DNA of 64,000 nt from Pseudomonas sp. A34-9. GTDB lineage: Bacteria; Pseudomonadota; Gammaproteobacteria; Pseudomonadales; Pseudomonadaceae. A program made the translations under genes and the position numbers. Positions 18,557 to 28,014 of the stretch are shown here, piece by piece. The stretch spans positions 1,452,501 to 1,516,500 of the forward strand of contig NZ_CP119967.1 in NCBI RefSeq assembly GCF_029543085.1, written 5' to 3'. Numbering within the stretch: the stretch's first letter is position 1; every line of letters begins with the position of its first letter. Under the pieces are notes generated by a model that was not told the DNA's origin, ran no database searches, and saw only the letters and a program-made list of their open reading frames with translations.

Positions 18557-19033
18557 TCAAGCGCCGAAATACCCCGCACAGCATTTCTTGAATTTCTGCC
18601 CGCTGGCGCAGGGGCAACTGTCATTGCGCCCCAGACTCAATTGCACCGTCGGATCAATGAAGTACCAGCGTCCGGCGTTCTGCACGAACGAGGAGCGCTC
18701 GCGGTGGCTGTGTTCGCCCTGATCGTCGTGCCAGCGCGCAGTAAAGGTGACAAAGGCGTGTTCCGGCTGACCGCCCAGGACTTCCGAGCTTTCCACCTCA
18801 AGGCCGAGCCAGGTGCTTTGCGCGCTCCATTGACTGATCGACAGGCGATCCAGTCCCGCTTGCTGAGCGGGCAGGGTGGTCGCCACCAGGTAATCGATCA
18901 ACCCCAGCACATAGGCGCTGTAGCGCGAACGCATCAGCGCTTCGGCGCATGGCGCTGGATGGCCGTCGTGATAGTGACCGCAGCAGGCATCCAGCAGATT
19001 GCCGCTGCCGCACGGGCAAATGGCTGTACTCAT
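18557..19033 (-). CDS. YchJ family (UPF0225) SEC-C protein
   Basis: A 158-residue protein with SEC-C motifs at both ends: [14 protein letters not shown] at residues 6-19 and [16 protein letters not shown] near the C-terminus. Between them is the NTF2-like YchJ middle domain ([19 protein letters not shown]). It binds zinc in homologues; the cellular role is not established. The ATG at 19033 is preferred since the longer frame extends into the next gene. It lies 4 bp after the methyltransferase-like gene, so the two are probably co-transcribed. Confidence 0.9.
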   Translation of the reverse strand: MSTAICPCGSGNLLDACCGHYHDGHPAPCAEALMRSRYSAYVLGLIDYLVATTLPAQQAGLDRLSISQWSAQSTWLGLEVESSEVLGGQPEHAFVTFTARWHDDQGEHSHRERSSFVQNAGRWYFIDPTVQLSLGRNDSCPCASGQKFKKCCAGYFGA

Positions 19034-19037
19034 TGCA

Positions 19038-19535
19038 TTACCACCAGTATTTCCCGAAGTTTTCCGGATTGGCCCAGAACCGCGAATTGAGCCAGTCGGG
19101 GACTTGTTTATAGTCAAGCAGATCGTAGGTGAACAGGGTCAGCACTTGATCGTCGCGTTGAAAGCGTTCACTGGCCTGCAGTGCCAGCGAATAGAAGTCG
19201 GTTTCCTGCCAGCCGCTGGCCGACAGATCTGCCAGCACGGCGATGCGGCTGGCGTTGAGATTGCGAATCCCGCCCAACAGGTTCAGGCCATCGCGTTTGG
19301 GCAAATGTTCCAGACAGTCGACCACCAGCGCCAGATCGAAACGCTGAGCCGCCAGTTCGGCAGGCAATGCGCCCGGCGCGGCATGGGCCACGGCGGTGTC
19401 TGGATGCGCCTGTTTAAAAGCGCTCAAGGCCGGAAACTCACTGGCGCCAATCAGCAGCAGACGCGCCGGGGCATAGCGATCCAGCAAAGCGGCCAACGCC
19501 TGTTGCGGCGTGCGGGAAGAAATGGCGACGTTCAT
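19038..19535 (-). CDS. Methyltransferase-like protein (DUF6231 type), function unknown
   Basis: A 165-residue protein with a partial Rossmann methyltransferase outline. It shows a glycine-poor motif I-like [12 protein letters not shown], and a motif resembling the Asp/Glu-His-Leu box, [15 protein letters not shown], as in SAM enzymes. The first motif lacks the usual GxGxG, so SAM binding is doubtful. It has a good GAGGAG site before the ATG. Upstream of the YchJ-like gene in the same operon. I recall this as DUF6231 in Pseudomonas; no function is known to me. Confidence 0.7.
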   Translation of the reverse strand: MNVAISSRTPQQALAALLDRYAPARLLLIGASEFPALSAFKQAHPDTAVAHAAPGALPAELAAQRFDLALVVDCLEHLPKRDGLNLLGGIRNLNASRIAVLADLSASGWQETDFYSLALQASERFQRDDQVLTLFTYDLLDYKQVPDWLNSRFWANPENFGKYWW

Positions 19536-19734
19536 CAAAGCTCCTCAATCAGACCGCCAAGACTAGCCTGCCTGACGGTGGCGGCAAAGAGCCCTGTTTC
19601 GCCCGTTTGCGGTAAATGTGCCGAAGTCCTGTGAACACGCTCGCAAACAGCGGTGGCCTATTGCTGGCGGAGATTAAAACTCCGGTCTTTACTCCCTGAA
19701 TCGGTTCTAAGCCGATCCCTCAGGAGAAAACCAG

Positions 19735-20430
19735 ATGAGCATAGTTCGGACAGCATTACCTTTGATTCTGCTAACCAGTGTGTTGACTGGTTGCGCAGGT
19801 TTACAGAAAACCGACTGGCCGACCTGTGCGGCGGTCGGTGGTGTTGTCGGTGCCGGTCTCGGCGCGACCGAAAGTTCGGCGTGGGCCGGCTACGGTGCGT
19901 TGCTGGTCGGCGGCACGGCAGCGGCCTATTGCTGGGTTCACGGTGATGGCGACGAAGACGGCGACGGTGTGCCGGACAGTCGCGACAAGTGCCCGCACAC
20001 GCCTAAAGGCGTGCAGGTCGACGCTGACGGTTGCCCTCCACCCGCGCCTGCACCCGTGGTCGAAGAAGCTGTAGTGGTCAAGGAAGAAACCATTGTTATC
20101 CGTGATGTTCACTTCCAGTTCGACAAAGCCACATTGACCGGCCCTGACAAGCAAGTGCTCGACAAGGTCGCCACCCGCCTGAAACAGGAATCCTCGACAG
20201 CGCAGCTGACCGTGACCGGTCATACCGACAGCGTGGGCAGCGATGCCTACAACAAAAAACTGTCGGATCGTCGTGCGCACTCGGTGGTGGAATACCTGAT
20301 CCAGCAGGGTGTGCCGCGCGCCAGCTTCGTTTCGGTGTCCGGTCTGGGTGAAAGCCAGCCAGTGGCCGACAACAAAACCGCTGACGGTCGCGCGCAAAAC
20401 CGTCGTACCGAAATCAAAATCCAGCGTTAA
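19735..20430 (+). CDS. OmpA-family lipoprotein with calcium-type repeat (first of a tandem pair)
   Basis: A 231-residue protein. The lipoprotein signal has its lipobox at LTSVLTGCAG (Cys about 19). A short glycine-zipper-like membrane segment (GGVVGAGLGATESS) follows, then a thrombospondin type 3-like Asp-rich loop (DGDEDGDGVPDSRDKC). The C-terminal OmpA peptidoglycan-binding domain contains FQFDKATL, VTGHTDSVGSDAYN and GRAQNRRTEI. It likely anchors the outer membrane to peptidoglycan. CAGGAG upstream fixes the start. It is a paralogue of the next gene. Confidence 0.93.
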   Translation: MSIVRTALPLILLTSVLTGCAGLQKTDWPTCAAVGGVVGAGLGATESSAWAGYGALLVGGTAAAYCWVHGDGDEDGDGVPDSRDKCPHTPKGVQVDADGCPPPAPAPVVEEAVVVKEETIVIRDVHFQFDKATLTGPDKQVLDKVATRLKQESSTAQLTVTGHTDSVGSDAYNKKLSDRRAHSVVEYLIQQGVPRASFVSVSGLGESQPVADNKTADGRAQNRRTEIKIQR

Positions 20431-20438
20431 GCCCCTCT

Positions 20439-20469
20439 CGCATCCGCAGCTTGTGCAGTCGCGGATGCG
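20439..20469 (+). terminator. Hairpin between the two OmpA-type genes
   Basis: Stem CGCATCCGC / GCGGATGCG with a 13-base loop after the first OmpA gene. It lacks a long T-run (GGTCTTTACTCC follows), so it is a weak terminator or an attenuator. Confidence 0.5.
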
Positions 20470-20521
20470 GGTCTTTACTCCTGTGTAACCGGTATGGGCC
20501 GGTGACACAGGAGCTTTCACA

Positions 20522-21244
20522 ATGACTGTATTCTCAAGGTCCGTCTTGCCGGTGCTACTGCTAGGCAGTTTGCTGACCGGATGCGCCACTCACAGCGATG
20601 GCACTGCCCCCCTCAATCAACGTACGTGGCCGATCTGCAGCCTTCTCGGAGGGCTGGTCGGTGGCGGTCTTGGCGCCATTGAAAGTGCTGGCTGGGCCGG
20701 TGGCGGCGCCGCGCTGGGGATCGTGACCGGCGGACTGATCTGTTATGCCCAGGACGGCGATGAAGACGGCGACGGCGTATTCGACCGCCGCGACCGTTGC
20801 CCGGACACCCCGGCAAATACCCCGGTCGACCACCGTGGTTGCCCGTTGCCGCAATACCCGATCGCGGAAAAAGTGCCGGAGCCCGCACCGCAAACTGAAG
20901 TCATCACCTTGAGCGATGCCGGCAACGTGCTGTTCGATTTCGACAAGTCCGATCTGACCCCGGCGGCGAAAGCCCAGCTCGATACGCTGATGGATAAACT
21001 GCGCAATGCCGACGTGGTGAGCATCAAGGTCATTGGCCACACCGACAGCAAAGGCTCGGATGCCTACAACCAGGCCTTGTCGGAACGACGTGCGAGCAGT
21101 GTCGCGGCGTATCTGCTGAGCCAGGGCCTGGCGCCAAACAAACTCACCAGTGAAGGGCGTGGCGAGAGTGAACCCGTGGCGGATAACGCGACCGACGAAG
21201 GGCGTGCGCAGAACCGTCGTGTGGAGTTACACATTAATCGTTAA
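20522..21244 (+). CDS. OmpA-family lipoprotein (second of a tandem pair)
   Basis: A 240-residue paralogue of the gene just upstream, with the same order. The lipobox is LLTGCATHS, followed by a Gly-rich segment (GGLVGGGLGAIESAG), an Asp-rich type 3 repeat (DGDEDGDGVFDRRDRC) and an OmpA domain (LFDFDKSDLTP, VIGHTDSKGSDAYNQAL, EGRAQNRRVEL). Probably outer-membrane-attached and peptidoglycan-binding. The pair is a gene duplication by inspection, separated by 91 bp with a hairpin. Confidence 0.93.
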   Translation: MTVFSRSVLPVLLLGSLLTGCATHSDGTAPLNQRTWPICSLLGGLVGGGLGAIESAGWAGGGAALGIVTGGLICYAQDGDEDGDGVFDRRDRCPDTPANTPVDHRGCPLPQYPIAEKVPEPAPQTEVITLSDAGNVLFDFDKSDLTPAAKAQLDTLMDKLRNADVVSIKVIGHTDSKGSDAYNQALSERRASSVAAYLLSQGLAPNKLTSEGRGESEPVADNATDEGRAQNRRVELHINR

Positions 21245-21407
21245 GACGTGTCTGTAGTCCGCGGGCTAGAGCTGCCGGGCGACGATTGGCGTCGTTTCGG
21301 CAGCCATTTGGCGGGCGAAGGAAGTTTTTTCATTTACCCCTCTGGCTTATCCCCCGCAGAAGCCGTTACTGTGCGCCCAAAGAATAATTCGCAACACGGG
21401 GGAGCGT

Positions 21408-21689
21408 ATGAAAGTGTTCTGGGGGCTGGGGCGTTTATTGACCCTGCTGTTCTGCTGCGTGGTGCTGGCCAATCAGTTGGTGCCGTTCGTTCATCCGCTG
21501 CATTTGCTGGTCAATCTGGCCGGCGGTCTGTTGTTGCTGATCCATGTCCTCGAAGTGCTGCTGTGCAATCGCAGCCTCAAAGGCCGTCCGCATCCTTGGC
21601 GTGACCGTGGCCGCATCCTGCTGTTCGGCATATTCCACCTGCAAACCATCCCGGCCCCGGCCGCTCCGGAGGCTTCTTCCCATGCGTAA
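21408..21689 (+). CDS. DUF1145 small membrane protein
   Basis: A 93-residue protein with two to three hydrophobic segments (LGRLLTLLFCCVVLANQLV, LVNLAGGLLLLIHVLEVLL) and a basic loop, matching DUF1145 by memory. GGGGGAG precedes the ATG at 21408. Its last 8 bases overlap the start of the next gene. Function is unknown. Confidence 0.8.
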   Translation: MKVFWGLGRLLTLLFCCVVLANQLVPFVHPLHLLVNLAGGLLLLIHVLEVLLCNRSLKGRPHPWRDRGRILLFGIFHLQTIPAPAAPEASSHA

Positions 21690-22440
21690 ACTTTGCTTGC
21701 TCGCTGCATTCATCAGCCCATTGGCCTGTGCCCAGGTTGTCAGCGTCGAAACCAATTCCCTGATGCGTTTGCCCAATACCACCAGCACCTTGCAACTCGA
21801 ACGTCTTGATGTGGCCGATTACGGCACCTTGCTGATTCCCGCCAACGTGACCGAACTGACGGTGGGCGAATTGCGTCTTGGCCATGAAGCGCGCATTGCG
21901 ATTGTTCCGGCTGAACAGGCGCTGGAACTGAAAGTGGCCCGCGCCGAACTCAGCGAAGGCAGCCAGATCACCGCGCGCGGGGCGCCGGGGACTTATGAGA
22001 AAGCCGCCCGTGCAGGGCGCAATCTTAATCTGCAATTCAAGGCACTGAATGCGCCGCAACTGTTGGTCGATGCCCGTGGCGGCACCGGTGCGCCGGGTTT
22101 TGTCGGCCTCGATGGCGGGAATGGAGAAGACCCGGGCTGCACCTATGGCGCGGCCGGCCACGGTTTTGATGGCAGTAACGGCAGCGACGGCCAACCGGGC
22201 GCACCGGGGGCGCTGGTACGTCTTGAAGTGCCGCGCGAGTTTCCCACGGAGCTGATCAAGGTCAATGTGGCTGGCGGCAACGGTGGCCCGGCGGGTGTTG
22301 GCGGTAAAGCAGGGAAGGGCGGCAAGTCCAAGGGCTGCCTGGTGTATCGCGCCGATGGTGGCAAGAACGGCAAGGCAGGGGCGGATGGTCAGCCTGGGCC
22401 GGTGGGGGCGGCGGGTGCTGTGACTGTGCAGCGCTTGTAA
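21682..22440 (+). CDS. Secreted Gly-rich (collagen-like) protein
   Basis: A 252-residue exported protein. The signal peptide MRKLCLLAAFISPLACA is followed by a beta-rich domain of about 100 residues, then a glycine-rich region from about residue 120 (DARGGTGAPGFVGLDGGNG, GGKAGKGGKSKG) with irregular G-x-x triplets. It starts inside the preceding DUF1145 gene (8-bp overlap), so it is probably co-expressed with it. Function is unknown; a surface or periplasmic role is inferred. Confidence 0.75.
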   Translation: MRKLCLLAAFISPLACAQVVSVETNSLMRLPNTTSTLQLERLDVADYGTLLIPANVTELTVGELRLGHEARIAIVPAEQALELKVARAELSEGSQITARGAPGTYEKAARAGRNLNLQFKALNAPQLLVDARGGTGAPGFVGLDGGNGEDPGCTYGAAGHGFDGSNGSDGQPGAPGALVRLEVPREFPTELIKVNVAGGNGGPAGVGGKAGKGGKSKGCLVYRADGGKNGKAGADGQPGPVGAAGAVTVQRL

Positions 22441-22447
22441 GATCACT

Positions 22448-22550
22448 GATTGTTCCCACGCTCCGCGTGGGAACACAGCCCGTGACGCTCCGCGTCACTG
22501 GACGCAGAGCGTCCCTTGCGGCATTCCCACGCAGAGCGTGGGAACGATCA
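22448..22550. repeat. REP-like palindromic repeat, family 2
   Basis: Same element as at 9102-9209 and 16126-16236. Its right end overlaps the last three bases (the stop codon) of the CopD-like gene on the minus strand. Confidence 0.85.
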
Positions 22551-23006
22551 CGGTCTTGCCGCCGCAATCGCCACCAGCACCAGTCCGACAATCAGATTAA
22601 GCCCCACCACCCGCCGAATCCGCCCCAGCACCGCCGCACCCGCCGGCCAGTCCTTCGCGTCCACTGCCGTACGCAATTCCGGCAGCATCAAGCCCTGAAT
22701 CCGGATAAACAGCGCCGTCATCACCACGTACAGCCCCATCATCACCTGCACATATTTGGGCGCGGTCTCAAAACCGACCTGCTGCAAATGCAGCATTCCC
22801 ACGCCGCTGATCGGCAACAGGATCACCGCGACCCAGACCCAGCGAAAAAAACCTTGAAACACTTCCACCCACAAGGTCAGTCGGGCCGGGCCGTCGAGGG
22901 CCTTCACAGCCGCCGGGCGCAGGACCATCCAGGCGAAAAACATGCCGCCAACCCAGACTAAAGCGGACAGCACATGCAGGGGGTAAACGAGGCTAAAAGG
23001 TGTCAT
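22548..23006 (-). CDS. CopD-family membrane protein
   Basis: A 152-residue protein with four hydrophobic segments. The family N-terminus (MTPFSLVYPLHVLSALVWVG) carries the conserved histidine and tryptophan of the CopD/YcnJ domain. The start is supported by GGAGTG upstream. Homologues are linked to copper handling or heme/membrane electron functions, but the role of standalone members is unproven. It stands alone between the Gly-rich protein gene and divergent dinG. Confidence 0.85.
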   Translation of the reverse strand: MTPFSLVYPLHVLSALVWVGGMFFAWMVLRPAAVKALDGPARLTLWVEVFQGFFRWVWVAVILLPISGVGMLHLQQVGFETAPKYVQVMMGLYVVMTALFIRIQGLMLPELRTAVDAKDWPAGAAVLGRIRRVVGLNLIVGLVLVAIAAARP

Positions 23007-23104
23007 TGGGGCACTCCGTTCTGCGCGGGATTAATTAGCGGGGTATGATAGCCGCCATTCGAAACCACTGAAAATTTATCCAGCGTTTTTACGCCCGACA
23101 CTCA

Positions 23105-25249
23105 ATGATCAGCACTGAACTCAAAACCACGATCCAGGGCGCCTACTCGCGTTTTCTAGAGGCCAAGAGCCTCAAGCCGCGTTACGGTCAGCGCCTGATG
23201 ATCGCTGAAATCGCCAAAGTCCTCGGGGATATCGACACCGACGACGAAGGCCGGCGCAGTGGCGACCCCGCGATTGTCGCGGTGGAAGCCGGCACCGGTA
23301 CCGGCAAGACAGTGGCCTACAGCCTGGCCGCGATCCCGACCGCGAAACTCGCCGGCAAACGCCTGGTGATCGCCACCGCGACCGTGGCCCTGCAGGAGCA
23401 GATCGTCTACAAGGATTTGCCCGACCTGATGCGCAACAGCGGGCTGAACTTCAGCTTTGCCCTGGCCAAGGGCCGTGGCCGCTACATGTGCCTGTCCAAG
23501 CTCGACATGCTTTTGCAGGAAGGCCACGCGCAAACCGCCACTGCCCAGCTGTTCGAAGAAGAAGGTTTCAAGATCGAGGTCGATGAGGCCAGTCAGAAGC
23601 TGTTTACCAGCATGATCGAGAAACTTGCCGGCAATAAATGGGACGGCGACCGCGACAGCTGGCCGAATGCGCTGGAAGACGCCGACTGGGCGCGCCTGAC
23701 CACCGATCACAGCCAGTGCACCAACCGTCATTGCCCGAACTTCGGCCAGTGCGCCTTCTACAAGGCCCGCGAAGGCATGGGCAAGGTTGACGTGATCGTC
23801 ACCAACCACGACATGGTCCTGGCTGACCTGGCTTTGGGCGGCGGTGCGGTGTTACCCGATCCGCGCGACACCATTTACGTGTTCGACGAAGGCCACCACC
23901 TGCCGGACAAGGCCATCGGCCACTTCGCCCACTACACGCGCCTGCGCTCCACCGCCGACTGGCTGGAAACCACCGCGAAGAACCTGACCAAATTGCTGGC
24001 CCAGCATCCGCTGCCGGGCGATCTTGGCAAGTTGATCGAACAAGTGCCGGAGCTGGCGCGCGAAATCAAGGCACAGCAGCAGTTCATGTTCAGCGCCTGC
24101 GAGCAGGTCGCCGATTTCAAACCCGGCGAAGACGTCGAGGGCCGTGAGCGGCCGCGCCATCGTTTCGTCGCCGGGGTCATTCCCGAGCACATGCGCGAAA
24201 TGGGCATCGAGCTGAAAAAAGGCTTCTCGCGTTTGAACGATCTGTTCACGCGCCTGACCGACCTGCTCAAGGAAGGCATGGACGGCGAGGTCAATATCGG
24301 CATCGCCAGCAATCAGGCCGAAGAATGGTATCCATTGTTCGGCAGCCTGTTGTCCCGTGCTTCGGGCAACTGGGAACTGTGGACCGCGTTCACCGCCGAA
24401 GACCCGGAAGATAGCCCGCCGATGGCGCGCTGGCTGACCCTCGCCGAAAGCGGCTCGCTGTTTGACATCGAGGTTAACGCCAGCCCGATTCTGGCGGCGG
24501 AAACCTTGCGCCGCAGCCTGTGGAACGTGGCCTACGGCTGTCTGGTAACCTCGGCAACCCTCACAGCGTTGGGCACTTTCGACCGTTTCCGCATGCGCGC
24601 CGGTTTGCCGAAAAAAGCCGTCACCGCCGTAGTGCCGAGCCCGTTCCATCACGCCGACGCCGGTGTGTTGCGCGTGCCGGATCTGAAGGCCGATCCGCGC
24701 GATGCCGCGGCACACACGGCAGCGATCATCCGTGAGTTGCCGGATCTGGTCGAAGGTTCGCGCGGCACCCTGGTGCTGTTTTCCTCGCGCAAACAGATGC
24801 AGGACGTGTTCGACGGCCTCGACCGCGACTGGCGCAAGCAGGTGTTCATTCAAGGCAATCTGTCGAAGCAGGAAACCTTGAATAAACACAAGGCGCGGGT
24901 CGATGGCGGCGATTCCAGCGTGCTGTTCGGTCTCGCCAGTTTTGCCGAAGGGGTGGACTTGCCGGGGGCCTACTGCGAGCACGTGGTCATTGCCAAGATC
25001 CCGTTCTCGGTACCGGATGATCCGGTTGAAGCGGCGTTGTCGGAGTGGATCGAAGCCCGTGGCGGTAATCCGTTCATGGAAATCTCCGTACCCGATGCTT
25101 CGCTGAAACTGGTACAGGCCTGCGGACGCTTGCTGCGCACCGAAGAAGACCGCGGCACCATCACTTTGCTCGATCGGCGGCTGGTCACCCAGCGCTACGG
25201 CAAGGCGATCCTCAATGCGTTGCCACCTTTCCGTCGTGAAATATCCTGA
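23105..25249 (+). CDS. dinG: ATP-dependent DNA helicase DinG
   Basis: A 714-residue XPD-like superfamily 2 helicase. Walker A EAGTGTGKTVAY is at about residue 60. Four cysteines of an iron-sulfur domain follow: one in RYMCLSK and three in QCTNRHCPNFGQCAF. The DEAH-type box is FDEGHH, with LVTSATL and C-terminal QACGRLLRTEEDRG. DinG unwinds 5'-3' and resolves R-loops and other structures. No LexA-type box was found upstream, unlike E. coli dinG. Confidence 0.96.
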   Translation: MISTELKTTIQGAYSRFLEAKSLKPRYGQRLMIAEIAKVLGDIDTDDEGRRSGDPAIVAVEAGTGTGKTVAYSLAAIPTAKLAGKRLVIATATVALQEQIVYKDLPDLMRNSGLNFSFALAKGRGRYMCLSKLDMLLQEGHAQTATAQLFEEEGFKIEVDEASQKLFTSMIEKLAGNKWDGDRDSWPNALEDADWARLTTDHSQCTNRHCPNFGQCAFYKAREGMGKVDVIVTNHDMVLADLALGGGAVLPDPRDTIYVFDEGHHLPDKAIGHFAHYTRLRSTADWLETTAKNLTKLLAQHPLPGDLGKLIEQVPELAREIKAQQQFMFSACEQVADFKPGEDVEGRERPRHRFVAGVIPEHMREMGIELKKGFSRLNDLFTRLTDLLKEGMDGEVNIGIASNQAEEWYPLFGSLLSRASGNWELWTAFTAEDPEDSPPMARWLTLAESGSLFDIEVNASPILAAETLRRSLWNVAYGCLVTSATLTALGTFDRFRMRAGLPKKAVTAVVPSPFHHADAGVLRVPDLKADPRDAAAHTAAIIRELPDLVEGSRGTLVLFSSRKQMQDVFDGLDRDWRKQVFIQGNLSKQETLNKHKARVDGGDSSVLFGLASFAEGVDLPGAYCEHVVIAKIPFSVPDDPVEAALSEWIEARGGNPFMEISVPDASLKLVQACGRLLRTEEDRGTITLLDRRLVTQRYGKAILNALPPFRREIS

Positions 25250-25344
25250 GACAACGGTGGGCAGTTTTGCCCACTGTGTTGTCTATCTCTCTGTCATCGC
25301 TTTTCCATTGGCCTTTGTTGGTCGTTAGGGAGAACTCCGTTCTT

Positions 25345-27825
25345 ATGATCCGCCGTTCGTTGCCTGCCGTATTCGCCTTGATCTTCGCCACGCCGCTGTT
25401 CGCGGCGCCTGCGGGTCAGCAGACCCTGTTCAACTTTGTTCGTCCTGCCGACGTGGTGAAAATCGCCACTGAAAACGCGGATCTGCCGCAAGCCAATGCC
25501 GAGCAAACGCCAGAGGGCGAAGTGCTGCGCCGGGTGACGTTCAATCCGGTGGCCCGCCCGACCTTGCGCCTGACGCCGCAGACCGGCGCGTGGGACTGGT
25601 CGCAATCAGGCATGATGAGCCTGCGGTTGCAGAGCGCAATGGACTGGGCGGTGACGGTCTACGTGCAGATTCAGAGCAACGACGGGCGTACCCTGGTCAG
25701 CCGCGTCGACTTGCCGGCCGGGCCTGCGCAAACCCTGTTGGTACCGCTGGTCGCGTCGACGCCGCTGAGTCAGGGCATGAAAGCCGGGCCGCCGATGCCG
25801 ATGACGGTCGATGGTCAGCGAATTTTGCTGGCCAGCAGTAGCGGCGAGATTGATCGCAGCCAAGTGGTCTCGGTGAGCCTGTCGATGGATCAGCCGAAAG
25901 TCGCCCAGAGCTTGCTGCTCGAGCGCTTCGGCGTGCAGGACGGCGACTCGGTCACCCAGGCCGTTTACGGCAATCTGGTCGACGCGTACGGGCAGTCGAC
26001 CCGCAGCAAATGGCCGGAAAAAATCAGCAATGACGAACAACTGAAATCCGCCGCCGCCAAGGAACAGCAACAGCTGAAAACCTGGCTGGCCGAGCGAGAG
26101 AAGTCCTCGCTGGACAAGTTCGGTGGCTGGAACAAAGGCCCGGCGTTCAAGGCCAGCGGGTTCTTCCGCACCGAAAAACGTGATGGCCGCTGGTATCTGG
26201 TCACGCCTGAGGGGCATCCGTTTTACTCGCTGGGCGTGAACACCGTCAGCCCGCAGGTCAACCAGACCTACGTGGCCGGTCGCGAGTACATGTTTGAATC
26301 CCTGCCTAAGCCTGGTGAACCCTTGGCCAGACACTTTGGCGAAGGCGACAACCGTGGTGGCAACGGAGTTGATCAGGGCCGGGGTTACGGCAACGGGCGC
26401 TGGTATGACTTTTACGCTGCCAACCTGCAACGCCTGTACGGTGAACCGTGCAAGGCGGACAGTGACAGCAAGTCCGGGGTAGCAGAAGCGGCCAAGTCCG
26501 CAGCCGCTGAAACTGCCGCGGTGCAAGCCGCAGAGCCTGTTGCCGTGCCTGCGCAGCCGAAGTCCGGCGTTGCCGAAGCCGCCAAGACTGAAACTGTACA
26601 AACAACGACAGAAAAAGCTGCCGAGCCGTGCAAGGCCACTGTCGATGAGCAGCAGTGGGCCGGCCACACGCTCGATCGCCTGCAAGCCTGGGGCTTCAAC
26701 ACGGTTGGCAACTGGAGTGCCGATTCGCTAAGTGATGCCGAACGTGTGCCCTATACCTTGCCGCTGTCGATCGTCGGTGACTACACCAGCATCAGCACCG
26801 GCAGCGACTGGTGGGGTGGCATGCCGGATCCGTTCGATCCGCGTTTCGCCATGGCCACCGAGCGCGCCGTGGCCATCGCTGCCCGCGATCACCGCGACGA
26901 TCCGTGGCTGATCGGCTACTACGCCGACAATGAACTGGCGTGGGCCGGTCCCGGTGACGATGCGAAATCCCGTTACGCGCTGGCCTATGGCACGTTGAAA
27001 ATGACCACCGACGTGCCGGCCAAACGTGCATTCCTCAAGCAGCTGCGCGACAAGTACCGCAATCAGGCGGGGCTGTCGAAGGCATGGGGCATCGATCTGC
27101 CGGCGTGGGAATTGATGGAAGACCCGGGTTTCGTGCCGCCGCTGCCGAGTCCTGAGCACCCGGAAATCGAAGCGGACTTCAAATATTTCCAGAAAGTCTT
27201 CGCCGACACTTACTTCAAAACCATTTCCGACTCGCTGAAATGGCACGCGCCCAACCAGTTGCTGCTCGGCGGCCGTTTCGCCATCAGCACCCCGGAAGCT
27301 GTGGCCTCCTGCGCGCAGTACTGCGACGTGCTGAGCTTCAACATGTACACGCTCAAACCGCAAGATGGTTACGACTTTGCCGCGTTGGGCGCTTTGGACA
27401 AACCGGTATTGATTACCGAATTCAACTTTGGTTCAGCGGATCGCGGCCCGTTCTGGGGCGGCGTCACGCAAGTGGCCAAGGAAGAAGATCGCGGCCCGGC
27501 TTACGCCAACTTCCTCAAGCAGGCCTTGAGCGAGCCGTCGATTGTCGGCGTGCATTGGTTCCAGTATCTCGATCAACCAGTGACCGGGCGCTTGCTTGAT
27601 GGTGAAAATGGCCATTTCGGTCTGGTCGGGGTGACGGATCTGCCGTATCAGGGCTTTGTCGAGTCGGTGCGCAAGAGCAATTTGCAGGCGATTGATCAGC
27701 TCGGCAAAGAGGCTGAGAAAGCAGCCGCTGCGGCGGGGCACGAGGCTGAAGGCGGGCGCAAGGGCGAGGCCGGCAAAGGGCCTGGGGCAGGGCATGCCGG
27801 TGGACACTCGGGGAATGGTCATTAA
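25345..27825 (+). CDS. Secreted glycoside hydrolase (beta-galactosidase/agarase-like)
   Basis: An 826-residue exported protein with a signal peptide ending FATPLFAAP. A carbohydrate-binding-like beta domain (about 30-220) precedes a TIM-barrel with the pairs GYYADNELAW (candidate acid/base Glu) and PVLITEFNFGSAD (candidate nucleophile Glu). A low-complexity Glu/Ala/Lys/Val insertion at about residues 369-431 contains two near-copies of EPCKA and PKSGVAEAAK-type sequence. The Gly/Ala/His-rich C-terminus (HAGGHSGNGH) is also unusual. AGGGAGA upstream supports the ATG at 25345. Substrate is uncertain; similar genes are annotated as beta-agarase. Confidence 0.8.
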   Translation: MIRRSLPAVFALIFATPLFAAPAGQQTLFNFVRPADVVKIATENADLPQANAEQTPEGEVLRRVTFNPVARPTLRLTPQTGAWDWSQSGMMSLRLQSAMDWAVTVYVQIQSNDGRTLVSRVDLPAGPAQTLLVPLVASTPLSQGMKAGPPMPMTVDGQRILLASSSGEIDRSQVVSVSLSMDQPKVAQSLLLERFGVQDGDSVTQAVYGNLVDAYGQSTRSKWPEKISNDEQLKSAAAKEQQQLKTWLAEREKSSLDKFGGWNKGPAFKASGFFRTEKRDGRWYLVTPEGHPFYSLGVNTVSPQVNQTYVAGREYMFESLPKPGEPLARHFGEGDNRGGNGVDQGRGYGNGRWYDFYAANLQRLYGEPCKADSDSKSGVAEAAKSAAAETAAVQAAEPVAVPAQPKSGVAEAAKTETVQTTTEKAAEPCKATVDEQQWAGHTLDRLQAWGFNTVGNWSADSLSDAERVPYTLPLSIVGDYTSISTGSDWWGGMPDPFDPRFAMATERAVAIAARDHRDDPWLIGYYADNELAWAGPGDDAKSRYALAYGTLKMTTDVPAKRAFLKQLRDKYRNQAGLSKAWGIDLPAWELMEDPGFVPPLPSPEHPEIEADFKYFQKVFADTYFKTISDSLKWHAPNQLLLGGRFAISTPEAVASCAQYCDVLSFNMYTLKPQDGYDFAALGALDKPVLITEFNFGSADRGPFWGGVTQVAKEEDRGPAYANFLKQALSEPSIVGVHWFQYLDQPVTGRLLDGENGHFGLVGVTDLPYQGFVESVRKSNLQAIDQLGKEAEKAAAAAGHEAEGGRKGEAGKGPGAGHAGGHSGNGH

Positions 27826-27838
27826 TCTGTGATGCGCT

Positions 27839-27914
27839 AAAAGATCGCAGCCTGCGGCAGCTCCTACAGAGGAACGCGATCTCATGTAGGAGCTGCCGCA
27901 GGCTGCGATCTTTT
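27839..27914. repeat. REP-like inverted repeat pair, family 1
   Basis: Convergent copies of the AAAAGATCGCAGCC...CTCCTACA unit around a 15-bp spacer, directly after the glycoside hydrolase stop. Confidence 0.85.
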
Positions 27915-28014
27915 GACTTGGCTTTTAACCGTCCGGCCTGCAGCTGTTCCCAAATCCCTCTAGGGCTGGAACAATGCGGGCCACTTTGTAGAGCGTTTTT
28001 GCGGGGAGTTGCGG

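Noticed and set aside
20439..20469. Strong rho-independent terminator between the OmpA genes
   Set aside because: A hairpin is present, but without a T-run; kept only as a weak terminator-like feature.
23041..23104. SOS box upstream of dinG
   Set aside because: No CTGT...ACAG palindrome was found before the start.
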